A program made the position numbers and the translations under genes. The notes under the pieces are model-generated. The model was not told where the DNA came from and ran no database searches. It saw only the letters and a program-made list of their open reading frames with translations. Positions 30,453-41,656 of a stretch of 51,637 nucleotides of DNA are shown here, one piece after another. Source of the DNA: Terana coerulea (lineage: Eukaryota; Basidiomycota; Agaricomycetes; Polyporales; Phanerochaetaceae); assembly GCA_024811115.1 (NCBI GenBank), contig JAKOGH010000792.1, positions 1 to 51,637 on the forward strand, given 5' to 3'. The stretch's first letter is position 1, and each line of letters begins with the position of its first letter.

Positions 30453-32417
30453 ATGTCTTCAACGCCTACTACGAAGTCGAAGGCCCAATATCACCATGTC
30501 ATACCTCGTTTCATTCTGAAGCGCTTCAAACAACCTGAACTTTCCACAACATCAAAGCCATCGTACGTATCTCACTGAAGTTATTGCACAACCTCGAGGC
30601 CGATCGAGTCATTGCTTCTAGCTCAAAGCGTAAGGGCAACAGGAGAGGTCCCATCGAGGAAGACTTCATCTACTACTACGACGTCGAGGCCGGAAAGCTT
30701 GAGCTGCGCCCCATCTCGAAGACGTTTGGAGTGACGAACCTTTACCAGGACATCCGTGCTGCGGACGCGATGGAGGTAGAGCAGAAGCTGTCGAAGCTAG
30801 AGAGCCAGGCCGCTCCGTTGCTGAAGAAAATACATGACAAAGTGGGCCAAGGGCCGAGCACGACGGTGGTCTTCTCGCGGAGAGAGGTGGAGATCGTGCG
30901 GAAATTTATGTTTGTACAGCACTACCGCAACTCAGCCCATTCAGAGGATTATTGGAATCCAGGCCATCCTGATCATGCAGGTACAGGTGGATTGTTTGAA
31001 CAGTATCGCAAGAAGCTAGGCCTAGATACTCCGAAAGAGCTCTGGCTCCACGCCCTTCGTTATTATCTCGACACGCCGCACGAAGCATTGTCACTTGCTG
31101 GAGTCGGAGGGATGAAGAAAAGCATGGCGCTGATGGGAGGGACCGCCGAATTGTTCAAGCAGGGTTACGATCCTGAAATCAATTATATGGCCATGACATA
31201 TACCTCACACGCCACTCTCTACTTTCTATGCATATGGGAGGCTGCTGAAGGAGAAGAGTTTATCATGGGGAACAGATCCTTTGGACTTTGGGAGGGGTTT
31301 ATCGGTGGTAACCTCCTGCACCGTATCTTCGTCGTCAGTCCTCGTATCGCTGTTATTCTGCGCCTCAACATCACCGAAATGGTCGACACGACGAAAGACA
31401 GCATCTCTCGTCTGCTGAGCATTCCATCCGCCTCTGCTGTAAGCACCTATCACAACGGGAGTAGTGGTATTCTCGACCCAGAGCAGGCCGCTGGAGAGCC
31501 GGGCGACGTCATGGAGGCGATGACTCGATACAAAGCAACCGCTGCAGCGCAGAAGGACACATTCACGTTCACTCGCACGAAGCTCACCGCACAGCAAACC
31601 CATGAAGTCAACAACACGATCCTATGGAACATGCGGCCCGACGGTGCGCTTACGTTCCTTTCAAAGAACTGCGTTCTTGGCAGCGTCCGCTATTTCGAAG
31701 CACTACCGGGGCCTTATATAGCAGAGAAGATGAAGAAGCTCGTAGGTCTTAAAGAGGCTCTCACCTTCCCTTCACTCCATCCGGATGTGTCGTCTCCGCC
31801 GCCTCAGACCCCTGGACGCAAAGGAAAGAACAACGCAGTCCCTCAACCTCACACCACTACTCCGTTATCAAGCCCAGAGAAACCAGAGAATAAGGCCAGT
31901 CCAGAGGTAGACCAATCTCAAACGAATATGCTCCTTGCTCGGCTCTGACGACCTTGCCAACTGGGAAAAGGATGGCATGTCCAAGTTCGCCTCCCCGTAC
32001 GACTGGGCACACACCGCTCTGCGACTCTACACGCACGAGGAGATGCATGGGGAACACGTTGTCATCAAGGGATACAGCGCCATGGTACAAGAGATGTATC
32101 GCGCTTTCGCTAAAGGTGCCAAATCACCCGACGTCAGCTTTCAGGCGCACCCTGAAAATCGGCTGGTTCGGACCATGCCAAAGGATACCGCAGAATTGTT
32201 GTTTGCGACCGTTGAACAGCGGGTTGATCACCTGTTGAAGGTTTATACGTTCGCGCGGTTCACGAAGGACGCCTCAGCCCGAATGTCAGAGGCAGATCAG
32301 AGGAAAATGAGGGCAACTCAGTATCCGATGTACCTGGGGTTCCTGGAACGAGTCGCGCAGACCCGGCACGACGTCTTGCACCTCTTCGTACCACCTGGTA
32401 TCAATATTCTTCGGTAG
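30453..32417 (+). CDS. DUF4238 protein
   Basis: Three exons (30453-30562, 30622-31906, 31971-32417) join in frame to 613 residues. The N-terminal signature QYHHVIPRFILKRFKQ (residues 10-25) is the HHxxPRF-type opening of DUF4238 (PF14022). It is followed by YYYDVEAGKLELRPISKTF, ATTVVFSRREVEIVRKFMF-like text with VQHYRN, and LWLHALRYYLDTPH. Intron 1 (59 nt, GTACGT...CTAG) and intron 2 (64 nt, GTAGAC, branch CTCTGAC, GAAAAG) are needed to keep the frame. The C-terminal third has a low-complexity SPPPQTPGRKGKN linker. The family occurs in bacteria and is expanded in basidiomycetes; its function is unknown. The conserved His residues suggest a metal or catalytic site, which is inference. Confidence 0.82.
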
Positions 32418-33019
32418 CAAGCTAGTGATTTCTCCATCTGAGTTCGCGTTGGTGCTCCTACCAGCTTGTTTTTTTCTTGTACTTGTACGTTATCCCTTTT
32501 CTTTTCTTTGAGCACCCTCGCGAGCCTTTATGCGTACGATACCTCGGCCGAAAGTGTTCATCCCAGTCGTCGTGGTAGTGTTATTAGTGCAGGATATCTC
32601 ATAATTCTGCTCAGGGAATGATTATTGATTCATTCATAGGTCTAAGCACCCCTTCGTATCTACATACGATTGGTTTTTTTGATCCAAATATCGGGCTATG
32701 CAGTTCACCAGCAGTTCGCGGAGTGAGCCTGAGGATGCCAGCGGCAAATGCGGGGGTAGACCACGTGGAGACCCTGGGTCGGGCTCGGGATTTTCCCTTC
32801 GTCTCTCGGGAACGTTGATCAACGTCCACCGCTCCCCGTAGACCACCGCTCTTCCTCTCGGCACGGTCTCGACGTCCACCTGTGAGTTCCACACGACCAT
32901 CACCACCCTCTCCTCGCTGACTTTCTCTATCCCCTCGTCGTCCGACCTCTCACTCGTACAATGTCCAGCCGTCGAACGCGCAGCGGCCGGGACCCGGTTC
33001 ACGTTCTGAAGCCGGAGTA
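32418..33019. other. Intergenic, 602 bp
   Basis: The 3' flank of the DUF4238 gene is followed by the promoter of the gene at 33020. No coding signal was found. Confidence 0.4.
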
Positions 33020-34685
33020 ATGGACCAAAGGACCATGGTCGCTCGCCCATCGGCGACATTCCACATCCCAGTCGGATCTCAGACCCTGCAATATTCACAG
33101 CAGCCGCAACAACAACAGCCGCAACCGCCGCCATCGCAATCACAGGCTCAGCAGGTTCAACAAGTCCAGCAGAAACTACGGCCGGCGCCGCTACCCGTGC
33201 AAAGTCCTACCCGGACTTACTATCCTCAGGACAATACGAGTGCCGAGGATGTGCAGAGTAGGATGCAGGAATCGCTCAATCGGACGGTCAAGGTTGTCTT
33301 CTGGTACAAGGTAAGTGATAAAGCGTCTTTGGTGATTATCTTGATTTGAGATACTGCACTCCGCCGGCCAAACCGACTGCCATGGTGCCGGGCTGGCCTT
33401 TCTGGCCGCTTTATGCAAGGGGTCGGATGGCTGAGGCTGGGCTTGGTTGGGTTGGAGGGGATAATCGGACGCCGCATTCACACACTCTTGGACTAGGTGG
33501 AATTGTACTTTACGGCCTTTGGCAGTCCGTCAATCGGCGCGTGACGGCGTTGATGCTTATCCTAATATCCCCCAGTCTTAGACCTTTCGGTTTTCATAAG
33601 GGCGACGCATGTCCAGGAGCCTCTGTGTACTGACATACTATTCGACTCAGGCTGGATGCGAACCAATACGCCTTCACCAGGAAATCAACACGTTCCCTTA
33701 TTTCTGCCTATCCCAGTTCCATCAGCTCGTGGCCGATTTGGGTCTCCAGTCGCACTCATACGTGGATTCGTACAACCCGGAGACGCGAACGTGGGAGCAG
33801 CAAACGATCACAGCCGTGCGCTTTGTCGCAGCCCAGCAACGGCTTCTCTATCGGGTTCGCAAGAGCCTTCTTGAAGGCCTCATGGATCATGACTGTTCTG
33901 GCCTTGATAACGAGCTGCAATTCCAGCACCAGCAGAGCCATTCACTACATGTGATGTCGCCTCCAAACAAGGCGATGAAAAGGCCAGCACCTGAGGCGAG
34001 CAGTGAACCCGCACCGAAGCATTTCAGGACAAACAGTCAAGGCTACGCGCCCAATGGCCATCATACACCCAGCTTCCCGTCCAGCATGCCCGCTCAGCCC
34101 GCACCATCCATGGCACCCTCCACATCGCCAGTACAGCAGTCCCGCTCTCCGTATATACAACACGACGCGGTGAACGCTGCCGACGGCGCGGGGCAGGCCG
34201 CGATGCCCGCGCCGTCCTCGGGGGTGATCACCGTCAACGGCGTGCCGGTACAGGTGCACCCGCCGCTGAAGCGCTGGCCGAACGACTACGCCGTGTGCGA
34301 GATCGCGGCCGGGTTCGACAAGATGGACGACCTGATCCGCAAGAACCCGTCGCAGACGCAGCGCGCCGCGTTCGAGCAGGTCTTCGGCTGCCGCTACGTC
34401 AAGTCGACCGTCTGCCGCCACCGTGGCGTGTGGAAGCGCGCGGACGGGAAGCTCAAGGACGCGTTCGTGCGCCTCGGCACGAACGAGGGCGCGCTGTGGG
34501 GCGAGTTCGTGAAGAAGACGGACTTCCGGCGGGAGAGCCAGGCGCGGGGCATCAAGCCGCAGGGCGACGACGATGGTATGGACGATCATGGCGTGATGGG
34601 ATACGCGATGAGCCAGGGGATGGGGCTGGGAATGACGGGTATGGACGAGCCGCCGATGGCGTCGCTGGGACCGCCACCGAATTGA
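33020..34685 (+). CDS. Conserved basidiomycete-type protein, glutamine-rich N-terminus, probably nuclear
   Basis: Exon 1 (33020-33310) encodes a Gln/Pro-rich arm and RMQESLNRTVKVVFWYK. Exon 2 (33651-34685) continues AGCEPIRLHQEINTFPYF, FVAAQQRLLYRVRKSLLEGL and SGLDNELQF. A Ser/Pro/Ala-rich linker follows. A conserved basic module then reads VHPPLKRWPNDYAVCEIAAG, FDKMDDLIRKN, RAAFEQVFGCRYVKSTVCRH and GVWKRADGKLKDAF. The tail is Met/Gly-rich. The total is 441 residues. I recognise the WPNDY ... CRYVKSTVCRHR module as recurrent in Agaricomycetes but cannot name a function; its basic, cysteine-containing character suggests nucleic-acid binding. The intron of 340 nt is far longer than its neighbours (49-66 nt), so a missed small exon is possible. 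The start is the first ATG of the frame. Confidence 0.7.
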
Positions 34686-35638
34686 ACAATTGGGCTGACT
34701 GTGTTTTTCTTTTGTTGATTGTACCGATCTTTCGTTGTACGTCTCTTGTCTCCGCACGCTGTACCACTAACCCATTGGCTCGCCTTCGCTTTGGACATGG
34801 ATTGGTTTCTATCTGCCGGTACTGTACTGTACAGTTCTAGGTCATCACATTATACTAGTACTATGCTCACAGATGGCAGGCTCGCTCCCTCATGAAATTT
34901 ACTGTTTTTTCAAGTCATCTCACCACTAAGTAGGCTAGATTGAATGCCTTCATGGCTGATTTATTGATGCTTTCGTCTGTCATATTCCGACGTCAGAGAT
35001 GCCCTCACTCTACTTGCGATATTGAATGCATCCCTAGCCAGCGCACTTCGGTGACAAACTAACACAAGCGTGGCCAATGTAGCTTGCGTTCTTGGTCTTG
35101 CCAAGCCAGGAATATTCCGGTTAGACGATGTTTAAGTGGATGCCGCCACAAGGGTGTTGCCAAATAGGACCAAACAAGGTGTACTTTCACTGGCAGGCCT
35201 TTCGGCCCCAGGACGGACCTCCATTCCGGACTTGCTGGAGAATTTGAACATTGGCCACACGGCGTCACAGCGTTATGAAGCATACGAGGGGCTCCACACG
35301 CCCAAGGAGACACGCTAATGATACAAGGTATGTACAGGTATGGCACAGCGAAGTGGAGGTAATCGACGAACGAACGACAGATAACGAACGCGGGGAGGAA
35401 AGAAAGTCTGGCCGGAGACTCTAGTAAATAGAAAATTAAGTACTGATAATTGTGCGCGGGCACGAAAGGGCGGGATAAATTATAGGCACGTCGTGCCGGG
35501 CTGTGAGGTAAGATCAAGAAATACGCGAGGGATAATGATAGGTAGGGAAGATGGTGCGCAAACATGTACAAGGAAAGCCCGGATCACGGCGAAGACGAGC
35601 TGACCGGGAAAGGAGTAGTTTTCAGGGTTACAAAAGCC
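34686..35638. other. Convergent 3' flanks, 953 bp
   Basis: The stretch lies between the gene at 33020 (+) and the G-alpha gene (-). A 170-codon minus-strand frame (35059-35571) is rich in Leu/Pro/Tyr without a motif and is probably the G-alpha 3' flank rather than a gene. Confidence 0.45.
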
Positions 35639-37790
35639 CTATAAGACGAAGCTTGCGTCCTTGAGGTTAGCTTGTATGATACCGTCTCGCACTGCAAAGG
35701 GGAGGCGTGTGAGTATACTTGGGAAGAAAAGTTCCTGAGCACCACGTACCAGATGCAAGAGTGGCTGCAGTAGCTTTTGAGTCCTAGACTCGACACTCGA
35801 GAATCAGCATAGAGCTCAGTATCCGTAGGTAGAACACGTACGACCACCGATGTCATGAAGCCGTAGAATGTTCTTCGCTCTGGAGAGTTCGAAATGAGGA
35901 CCTCCCTGAACTTGTTCTTTAAATCTGTTTGACAACGACATGAGCTTATGGACTCTGTCACATAGCATATACTAGCGCTTACATGACGAGAAGCTGGGAA
36001 AGTCATTCGGACGTGCGCCATAGCTTGTCATGAACTTGTTGATCTGCACCCCGCTCTTGATCTTCCGTTTCAGCAAGTCGCACTTGTTCATAAACACTAG
36101 GCCGGGAAGAGTCAATGCGTGCAAGGCGCCGAGAAGGAAAGACTTACAGATGAGGATGCAGTTCTTCAGCAAGTCCGATTTGCAGATGCTCTGCCAGAGG
36201 AGGAATGTGTCCTCGAGCCGGTTGACTCGCCTGTCCTCCGAAAGACGCTCGTCGAAGGCAGATATCGGCGCAAGGAACAGGATGGCGTGGGCGTCCGTGA
36301 AGTAAGGTAGCCAAGCGGCTCGCTATAGAATGGGACGACAAGTCAGTGAACGCAAGGGGAGCAGAGGGTTAGATGAGTTACCGCTGATCTTGAGCCTCCG
36401 ACGTCGAAGATGGCCCATTCCCTGCCTAATCCACGGCCAGCGTCGTCTAAGAGACCAGCTACATTAGCTAGGACGAGCAATAAAAACATTATTTCGGGGC
36501 TTACTGTCAGTCTCAAAGGAGAGATTGTACTCCTGCACACCTAGCGTGCGTATGCGCGCACGAAGAACATCGTCGTCCGACGGTTCATAGTCACGTGTTG
36601 CGATCCGAGGTATGCAGCTCAAGAAACTGTCAAACATTGGGTCGATCGCCGTCCGCATCGGGGAGCGCCACAAGGCCAAACAGGGTCCGAGATAAGCAAG
36701 CAGATGGTCAAACAGGAACGCGCGATCAACAGAAGCCCACATGCAACGCAGGACCAACAGGGACTCACTACTCGGCCGAGTCGCCCAGGCTCAGCAGCAG
36801 CCGCCGCTTGCGCACGATGTCGCGCACGGCGGGGTCCACCCACAGCGCAGTCATGTCCTCCGCGCAGCCCGCCAGCACCTCCGTCGAGCTGTCCCGCAGG
36901 CTGGACTGGCTCCCCGGCGGCGAGTTCGGGCGCACCGAGGACACACGGAGCTTCTCCTTGATCGCCTGTTCCCGGTCCTTGAACGTCCGGTGCGACCGCA
37001 CGATGATATCCTTAGGGCTGAAACGCCGGCTGGGCGTCGGATAGCTCGAGTCGTCGAAGGGCGTGGCCATCATGCCGTCCTGGCTCGTCGGTCCAGAGAG
37101 CAAGAAACTCTCGGTGACCTCGTCCGTACCCGCGCCCAGGCGTGCCTTCAGGTCCACCTCTACTTGGCGCAATGGAGTCAGACGCATTCGAAGCTTCATG
37201 AGCGCACCGCGGCGGTCGCTCGGAATGCTGACATGGTCTGCGAGGGGCGAGTAACCGTCGTCGGATATCGGTGACGGAGGTCCGGAGTGAGAGTCGGAAG
37301 AATGGGACATGTGCGAGAGTTCATCGGCCAGTGCGTCTACAATCGTGTTGACGCTCCGTATAAGGTTCAGCTGAATAACGGCCTTCCAAGATGCTCGTTC
37401 CACAGTCCAAGCTCTCGGGGTGTACGCCATCTGCATGTCTGTAGCACACCAGAACATGGTTAGTGCATTGACTAAGAGGGTTCATGCAGGAGACCAACTT
37501 TTCAGCGTAGTGGACTTGCCTTCATGCCAGCGCCATGAGACAAAAGCACGGAGTCAGAGTAAAACATAGCACATACCGCTTTCGCTCTGGCCCAGAAGCA
37601 GCATCTTCATGACGTTCTTCTTCTTCAGAGCTGCCCGCTCCCTGCTGAGGGCCTCGTCTATCCGGTCGCTGGTCTTGCGTGCTTCAGCCTCGTGGTGCAG
37701 CCTGACGTCCCTCTCCTCGGCTGTCTCGTCCGGCGGCGGCGCCAGCGCGCGTGTGAGCGGGTCGTCCGACTCGTGCATGAACCCTCTCAT
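35639..37790 (-). CDS. Heterotrimeric G-protein alpha subunit, enlarged and atypical
   Basis: Ten exons (37577-37790, 37499-37519, 36769-37438, 36505-36626, 36382-36446, 36148-36322, 35983-36096, 35842-35924, 35750-35783, 35639-35691) sum to 1551 nt. This gives 516 residues with no frame problem. Motifs: P-loop GQSESGKST (about residues 68-76); switch I region RTLGVQEYNLSF; G3 DVGGSRSARAAW, where canonical Galpha has DVGGQRS; FLAPISAFDERL; G4 MNKCDLL; G5 region FYGFMTSVVDSKAT; C-terminus DASFVL. About 160 extra residues sit between the P-loop helix and switch I. The N-terminus (MRGFMHES) lacks the MGCxxS lipidation signal. Loss of the catalytic Gln predicts slow or no GTP hydrolysis. This is one of the expanded, divergent Agaricomycete Galpha proteins, not a mating-pathway Gpa1. 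Confidence 0.9.
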
Positions 37791-39282
37791 CGGTCCAGCC
37801 GGCCGCGCGTCGAAGTGAATGTTGACTGTCGGGTACGTCAGCTTGCCACGTCTTGTCTGAGTGCACGAGCCGCGCTGGCCTCGCACTCGCAGTCTGTACA
37901 GAGGGATATGGAAGGAAGGAGGAGACGGGGAAGAAGGAAGGAAGGGCCCAACGCTGATGCGTCGAAGAAGGTTATAAGGGCCACAAAATAGGCGTGAAAT
38001 GGACGCCGCGGGGACCAGCACGAGAGGACGGTGCCGGTCTCGCGGAGCGTCCCCGAGAAGGAAAGAAATTGCCGCCCGCGCGGCGATGGCTGCATGTCGG
38101 GTTGGTGGCTGGCATTGCCCGTGTCGCGGAAGCTAATCTGATCAGAAGATCCCCGCCTCGCTTAGCAGAGGCGGATCAAACATTGGTATGGGCTCGGTAG
38201 CTCGATGCATCTCGCGTCCATATGCGTCCACGCAGCTCAGAGTCCAAGCAGAACCCAGCGTCATCTCGTCTAGAGGATATGCAGCAGTGCCGAAAGCACG
38301 CCTCGCCACCGCTGCTGTGGTCACCCCGCCCCGCGCTGTAACACGTCGCAGGCTCGACGTTGCCAAAACGTGACCGACGGGAGCGCAACCAGTATCCATT
38401 TCCCACCAGATTTCATCTGAGGTCGCGCCGACGCGGGGAAAAAGAGAGGGCGTCCGACGGTTGTCCAGATCCAATGCGGAGCCCTCCCATCAGTGGCAGA
38501 GCTGGAGACCCTGCACGTCTGAACCTTGTTTTATACGCCGACGGTCTTTACGGGGCGTTCAACGCAGTGCTCTGATTCAGATGCAGCTGACACCTCGGCC
38601 TAGATACGTGCAGCAAGGACGTCATGACCAGGAGTCCCTTCGCAGCTGCGAGGGCGTAGAGCGTACCCATTTAGAGAGCGGCGGTCTTGTTGCCTAAGCA
38701 ATTCGCTTCCAAGTACGGCATGCCGCAGCGCTCCCGCCTCATCTAGGTTCGGTAGCCGCTTGTCGTCCCTCTATGACCGACCCTGACAAAACACTCACGA
38801 AGCTTCGTGCCTTACGGAGCTCCAAATTTGGCACAGTCCACAAGAACGCGAGGAAAGCTTGGGTCACTGCCGTTCGTACACATCGATTGCGGAAGTGTTG
38901 GAGTTTCACGAGAATCTGCGTTAACCTTTCAGTATCGCAGCAAATGCGTGGTTCAAAGGTAGCAAAACGTGCCGAACGGAATCGCGACGGTGGTCTAGAC
39001 AAGGTCCAGAGCAATGGGGGACAATGAGGGGCAAGCGTTCCCGTTCCCTGTCGCTGGCAACCGCCAAGGCAAGTGAGGTCCAAGCCACATTGATTACCGA
39101 CCTTGCCGAGCACCGCAACCAGGGCCTGCGCATTCACAGGTGACGTTCAGGGCAGAGTGACAGAAGGTAAACGAGCTTAATGGCTTACACTGAACTACAG
39201 GGCTGATACTTCACGACGTGCCCAATATGAACGATGATGAACTCTATGCATTCTGAGAACGAACGTACAATTGCAGGACACG
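37791..39282. other. Gene-poor stretch, 1.49 kb
   Basis: It holds the G-alpha promoter (37791-38100, GC-rich) and then sequence with no recognisable gene. A frame of 84 codons at 38773 (+) and one of 110 codons at 38142 (-) have no motif and overlap other frames. Confidence 0.4.
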
Positions 39283-41033
39283 CTATTCCACCTTAGCCTC
39301 TGCGGTTCCCAGCCACTCGCCGTAGTACGCGCACTCCTGAGGGTTGACGGGCGCATCCGTCTTGCAGAAGTCGAACACAGGGCATCGTCCGCATGGAGCC
39401 TGGCTCAGGCTGAAATGCGCCATTCTCTCGGCATGCACGGCGCGGTAGACTTGTCCACCGTCCAGAGCATCCTCGGTATAGGTATACTCATCCGCGGGAG
39501 AGGAGGCCCTCTTCGACTTGCCCTTCCCGCGAGCCTTCGACTTTGGAGGCGGCGGATCCGAATCTGACTCGGAGGGCGACTCGTACTTCTTGCTCTTCTT
39601 TTTGCTCGATTTCTTCTTCTTGCTGCGCGACCCGTCCTCTGACTCGCTTTCCGACTCGCTGTCGTCCGAGGTATCGTTCGACTTCCTCTTCTTCGCCTTC
39701 TTCTTGCTTCGTTTCTGGTCGCTCTCATGCCCACTATCTTCGCTCTCCGATTTCACGTCGTGCTTTCTCCTCTTCTTGGACTTGCTCTTTGATTCCGATC
39801 GGGACTTGGACGTGGACCGTTTGGACCTGTCGTCATCCGAATCTGAGTCGCTCTCGTCCGAGGATTCCGTCTTTCTCTTCTTCTTCTTTTGTTTCGACTC
39901 CTTCGCATCCCGCTTTCGCTTCTTGGTCTTCGGCTTCTCGTCCTCACTCGAGCTACCTTCGCCGTTATCGTCCACTGTAGACTCCCATAGCGCAGCGCCA
40001 AGAGCGGGCACCTGACCCGACACATGGTGATGTTAGTAAACCTGCAGGGACCAGCCAGCCGATACACACCTTCTCAACGTCACCGTCAAGCACTAGCACA
40101 TTGAGAAGCATCTCCACATGTTCCACGGTTAGCTGCGTCTCCGTAATACGGCTCTTGTTCAAGAATGTTTGGACCTGGGCGGCGGTAGGGTATGAGGGTG
40201 CGGCGGAGATAGGGTATAGGACACGCTGCGTCGGGTCGCCAGACTTGCTTCTGGGGAAGCTGCGATCGCGTATGAACTTTAGACACGCTGCTGTCAGGAG
40301 CTTGATGAACTCCGTGTCGAGCTCCTTGTCCGTGTACCACGGGCCTCCAGTCATTTCCGTGGACGGCTCAAGGTGGAAGAGCATGTAAATCTTCCGCGTT
40401 GGGTGCTACGATCGAGCGTCAGTCAACGCAACAGGGGAAGAAGGAGGCCACGAACCGCCACGCTGCCGCTGATGCATTTAACCAGCTTCTTCTGCGTGAG
40501 CGACTTGAGACATCGGTCAATCACAGTCTGGTGAAGTTCCGTCTTGACTTTAATGTGCTTCGTCCAGATGCCTGACATGAACGAAGACGTTGAGCAAGGG
40601 CTGAAAACGCTCGAAGAGCCAACGTACATACCTTCATTCGCAGCTGCCTGAATGTGACCAAGAACTACGCTTTCTTCACCAGACAAATCTTTCTTCCTAC
40701 ATCGCAAGGGACATCAGTCATAGTCAAGACGCAAGTCATTGCTACGCACGCCTCGAGTTCCTTCTTTACCACAGCCCGGAAGGCTATCTTGCCCTTGCAT
40801 CTTTCAGCACCTTCAGCAGCCCACCACCGAGCAAAAGTTGACCGCCGCGGTTCGCGCAGATTGGTCCGGTACAAGAGCCTCCAGCTCCTTACTGGATAGC
40901 ACCTACACGGCAACATTTCAGCTGGTCAGTGACGGTAAGGCAAACTGAGACAGTGAACACATACCTTGTCATTTGCAGCGAGCGCAGACTGGTGAATCTT
41001 TTGCTCGAGAACGTTCAGCTTGCGCCCGCTCAT
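39283..41033 (-). CDS. RPC34: RNA polymerase III subunit RPC6/Rpc34
   Basis: The protein is part of the Rpc82/34/31 trimer that helps Pol III initiate at tRNA and 5S genes. Six exons: 40965-41033, 40750-40902, 40632-40696, 40456-40571, 40070-40405 and 39283-40011. Winged-helix text: SSKELEALVPDQSARTAAVN, KIAFRAVVKKELEA, KKDLSGEESVVLGHIQAA, then IWTKHIKVKTELHQTVID, RCLKSLTQKKLVKCI, HPTRKIYMLFHLEPSTEMTG and WYTDKELDTEFIKLL. The C-terminus holds CGRCPVFDFC ... NPQEC, the four-cysteine Fe-S site of RPC6. About 150 residues of Ser/Lys/Glu/Asp-rich low complexity precede it, which is unusual for the family. Two missing bases break exon 2: in the A run at 40833-40836 and near 40794-40796. In an essential gene, consensus error is likely. 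Confidence 0.92.
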
Positions 41034-41656
41034 GCTGGAGGGTGTGTCGCGTCCTGCTATTGCATATGTGTGTTAAGAGAGGTTGCGAGCCGCTTCGAAG
41101 GAAGTGGGAGGGAAGACGAAGGGGAGGTTGTGTATGATTCGGTACAAGTCAAGGTACAAGTCAGTTAGAGGCGTCTCGAGCACAAGCCGACCAATGCAGG
41201 GTTAGGGTCAAACTGATGCGCCTGATGCGCTCGGTCGGCCATACTCAGACGCTCGAGCTTCCGATTAGGGTGAGCCGCGCCACATCTTGCGGTCAGTGGG
41301 CAGAGCCTGTCAGCCGGCAACAGAAAAGTCATTATCGCTGCTAAATGTGGGTCCTTTAGACGATTGAGCGCCATGAGATCACCCTAGGCCTACGTCTCGC
41401 GTGCATTTATTGCAGACCGAAATGGACAAGCTGCATCACGCAAGAGTAAGCTAACGGTTTATTCTATGAACTGAAATCTACAGTATCATACAACTATGTT
41501 TCTTGAGCAGCTACGTATACATTGAGCCATTCCACAGGCTAGGCTTCGCTTCTGATTCAGTCGCGTTACACAGAGAGCTTGAAAGAAGAATCATCATTGT
41601 ATTCCGAGTGTCCGTTCGTTCAGGTCATATTCAAGTCATGGCTCATAACGTGCAAA
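41034..41656. other. Intergenic, 623 bp
   Basis: It covers the RPC34 promoter side and the 3' flank of the next minus-strand gene. No gene or RNA was recognised. Confidence 0.4.

Noticed and set aside
30563..30621. Frameshift near the DUF4238 N-terminus
   Set aside because: A 59-nt GTACGT...CTAG intron joins KPS to SKRKGN in frame.
31907..31970. Frameshift in the DUF4238 gene
   Set aside because: A GTAGAC...GAAAAG intron with a CTCTGAC branch point restores the frame exactly, so no error is needed.
35059..35571. 170-codon minus-strand frame rich in hydrophobics
   Set aside because: No motif, start context or intron; lies in the 3' flank of the G-alpha gene.
37554..38021. Upstream extension of the G-alpha N-terminus to an ATG at 38021
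   Set aside because: The extra residues are Pro/Ser/Leu-rich and unlike the family; MRGFMHES at 37790 matches the expected start region and the ten exons then sum in frame.
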